In this document: positions 43,301-43,957 of the stretch, piece after piece
How positions within the stretch are numbered: position 1 is the stretch's first letter
Layout: each line of letters starts with the position of its first letter
DNA from: Clostridia bacterium
Lineage (GTDB): Bacteria > Bacillota > Clostridia > Oscillospirales > CAG-272
DNA length: 43,957 bases
Assembly (NCBI GenBank): GCA_017463765.1
Contig: JAFTON010000105.1
Coordinates: 1 to 43,957, forward strand
Direction: 5' to 3'
The notes under the pieces: generated by a model
The model's database searches: none
What the model saw: only the letters and a program-made list of their open reading frames with translations
What the model was told of the DNA's origin: nothing
Translations under genes and position numbers: made by a program

Positions 43301-43957
43301 AAGCATCTTCTCCAATATATACAATCGTACTTGGCAATGAAATGCTGCAAAGATTTGTCTTACCACCGAAAGCATCTTTTCCTATATGAGTAACTCCCTC
43401 CGGAACTGTAATCTCTTGAGCAGCACTCCTATAACCAAAGGCTCCGTCTGCGATTATTTTTGTATCACTATGAATAATTGCGACTTCACCATTTGATCCT
43501 GAATAAAGAGCAAAATATGGGTTGTCAGCCGTACCAATATATTTAGATCCTTCATACATATTAATTCCGGATTGTACGGCCCAAGAAAAAGCGAATGCCC
43601 CCACTTCAATACTTGTTATTGTGTCAGGAAGTACTATATCAGTCAAAGTGATATTCAAGAAAGCGTATTCTGAAATACGTGTAACTCCCTCGGGAATAAT
43701 AAGATCCGTAACCATTTTTCCATCAATGTACATATTATACACAGTATTATACTGCCAAGGATATACCATAGGACAATCTCTTAGTGTACACCAATTAGCA
43801 AGGTCTGTAATATATATTTTGGTGTATGATTCACAGGCGCTTAACGCATCCTCATGAATTTCTTCTATTCCATCACCAGTAGAAAGCGATATAAGATTAT
43901 CACACCAACTAAAAGCCTGATTACCAATAACCTCCATACAATGTGGAACTGTTACAC
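40311..43957 (-). CDS. BspA-type leucine-rich repeat (LRR_5) surface protein, 5' end beyond window
   Basis: The frame is open to the window edge, so at least 1214 residues are visible and the true N-terminus lies outside; the methionine at 43937 is internal to a repeat (VTVPHCMEVIGNQAF). The protein consists almost entirely of ~23-residue repeats of the form VTSIGDYAFSGCTSLTSIVI, typical of BspA-like proteins linked to adhesion in gut and oral microbes and protists. Two ~80-residue inserts of another type (…EVINxSSL…AGSS…) interrupt the repeats. The end has a DVYYTGTEEEWEKIQIG segment common at repeat-array ends. No C-terminal sorting motif or membrane helix is seen; an N-terminal export signal would be upstream. 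Composition is more A/T-rich than neighbours. Confidence 0.92.
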   Translation of the reverse strand, partial: VTVPHCMEVIGNQAFSWCDNLISLSTGDGIEEIHEDALSACESYTKIYITDLANWCTLRDCPMVYPWQYNTVYNMYIDGKMVTDLIIPEGVTRISEYAFLNITLTDIVLPDTITSIEVGAFAFSWAVQSGINMYEGSKYIGTADNPYFALYSGSNGEVAIIHSDTKIIADGAFGYRSAAQEITVPEGVTHIGKDAFGGKTNLCSISLPSTIVYIGEDAFNGVFNVGIRKVYIPSILDWLEIDFANSDSNPMIGDGNLFINGDLLSEIIVPDGITEITDNAFINCVSLKKIVLPSSVRVIEELAFSQCKNLTEVIITNDISIENNAFSGCGFSSFDFEKVKSIGDNAFAKSSLVNINLNAQYIGREAFSKCEKLLNVSIGEKTETIGTNAFFECINITNVNIESGEICDNAFYRCFNLSKVTFGNGVTSIGNEAFGNTNGYISEIIIPDSVTHIGDYAFSASHLSKVVIGDGVISIGKGAFGGHKDVLIIGSSLKELGSSAFGTYSQLSTLYIPDISSWCEIVFEDEYANPMRIASEVYFGDLHLHLPTEFDEILYLPEEVTRINSYALAGFRDVFLPESILWLGDNALGELRFVYVSNIEAWYNMEYNGYLDHKYLRLTNNADENIVIPEGVPLIQNELFKSCDNIKTVTIPSSVKSIGSGAFAGCTSLINIDIGDGVTSIGESAFSGCSSLTSIDIPDGVTSIGRSAFSRCVSLTSVAIGTSVTNIGDYAFSNCFKLVEVINNSSLKITAGSSEYGYVALYAMDIHSGESKISNYDGFLFFNYDNSCFLLGYSGEENKLILPEQYIGQSYNIYDYAFYCCDWLTNIEISDGVMSIGDYAFAYCDRLVNAVIGDSVTSIGYNAFYYCKRLSSITIGKNVTNIDTGAFSDCRILEVINKSSLPVSAGSSNNYVGNLAIYAIEVHNGESKIVNKDDLLFYNYNGIYYLVSYVGDQKEIVLPEKIINNSYDIYDYAFKDCISITSMVIPNSVTSIGDFAFSGCTSLVSIVIGDSVTSIGNFAFSGCTSLVSIVIGESLTSIGYSAFSSCTGLSTITVDENNTVYKSINGNLYSKDGKALIKYSCGKTDTEFVIPNIVTLIDHSAFRGCDSLTSIVIGDSVTSIGNYVFYDCDSLTSVVIGDSVTSIGHYAFWGCGSLTSVVIGDSVTAIGDNAFDWNSSLTDVYYTGTEEEWEKIQIGINNNNIIDATIHYNYVPKE
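40466..40672. repeat. Three tandem 69-bp repeats inside the BspA-like gene
   Basis: Units begin at 40466, 40535 and 40604, and the next partial copy at 40673. Each 69-bp (23-codon) unit carries the near-identical string TTACACT-TCACCAATAACTA followed by AGATGTAAGTGAG. They encode consecutive leucine-rich repeats. Confidence 0.9.
40850..40987. repeat. Two tandem 69-bp repeats inside the BspA-like gene
   Basis: Units begin at 40850 and 40919 with the next copy's start at 40988. They share TCACCAATAACTATAGATACAAGCGAGGTACAACCTGAGAACGC (positions ~40859-40901 and ~40928-40970) almost exactly. Same frame and period as the first cluster, implying recent duplication. Confidence 0.9.
41042..41280. 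repeat. Non-LRR insert module, copy 2
   Basis: Encodes a segment starting EVINKSSLPVSAGSS, containing HNGESKI and ending NSYDIYDYAF. It is homologous to the module at 41509-41760 but more diverged at DNA level than the 69-bp units. Confidence 0.75.
41509..41760. repeat. Non-LRR insert module, copy 1
   Basis: Encodes a segment starting EVINNSSLKITAGSS, containing HSGESKI and ending QSYNIYDYAF. Each insert replaces the regular repeat spacing and contains aromatic-rich strands (FLFFNYDNSCFLLGY versus LLFYNYNGIYYLVSY). Confidence 0.75.

Overview
The window looks like chromosome from an anaerobic, gut-type Clostridia (Bacillota; possibly Oscillospiraceae/Christensenellales-like). This is inferred from content only. 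The evidence is the clostridial mix of short type-3 ProRS, AlaX with a DHHA1 tail, YitT, a LysM/CAP protein, an M50 metalloprotease, a ferredoxin-thioredoxin reductase beside thioredoxin, CotH and GH3 proteins, a serpin lipoprotein and a BspA-type leucine-rich repeat protein. Ribosome sites are classical AGGAGG, and many promoters are near-perfect TTGACA-N17-TATAAT. I see no rRNA, tRNA, CRISPR, prophage or insertion sequence.

Layout. 1-842: tail of a membrane protein (perhaps a chromate transporter), a HIT-family hydrolase, and a decayed gene remnant broken by one in-frame TAG. 848-7021: minus-strand extracellular/carbohydrate block with a GH3 glycosidase plus CotH-CBM lipoprotein operon and a serpin lipoprotein. 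7028-9965: a small hypothetical protein, tspO (its ribosome site is buried in a terminator hairpin), a secreted LysM-CAP protein with a ~125-nt structured leader, and a PlsC-like acyltransferase fused to a zinc ribbon. 10094-16779: gpmI, a divergent GyrB/ParE-like subunit, a leaderless RluD-type pseudouridine synthase, and ligA. 17011-22564: YitT protein, ArsB/NhaD-type transporter, a KdpDE-like two-component pair with no kdpFABC, and a type Ic aspartate aminotransferase.

22820-25811: proS, a degenerate biotin-ligase-like protein, and a site-2-type M50 protease. 26076-30170: a tightly overlapped potABCD polyamine operon whose PotD carries an extra C-terminal membrane helix. 30220-33526: radical SAM activase-like protein, dCMP deaminase, and an rluA-alaX operon with a terminator directly in front of its ribosome site. 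33637-36903: a 1088-residue exported membrane protein with MBG/Ig-like repeats and a cytoplasmic tail resembling the C-terminal half of ribosomal protein uL15. 37132-40194: trxA-FTR, acyl-ACP thioesterase, a small hypothetical protein and gpsA. 40311-43957: a large BspA-type repeat protein running off the window, with 69-bp near-identical DNA repeats.

The strongest candidates for something unusual are the uL15-tailed surface protein, the active-site-less biotin-ligase homologue beside proS, the hairpins abutting the tspO and rluA start sites, the structured leader of the LysM-CAP gene, and the doubly anchored PotD.
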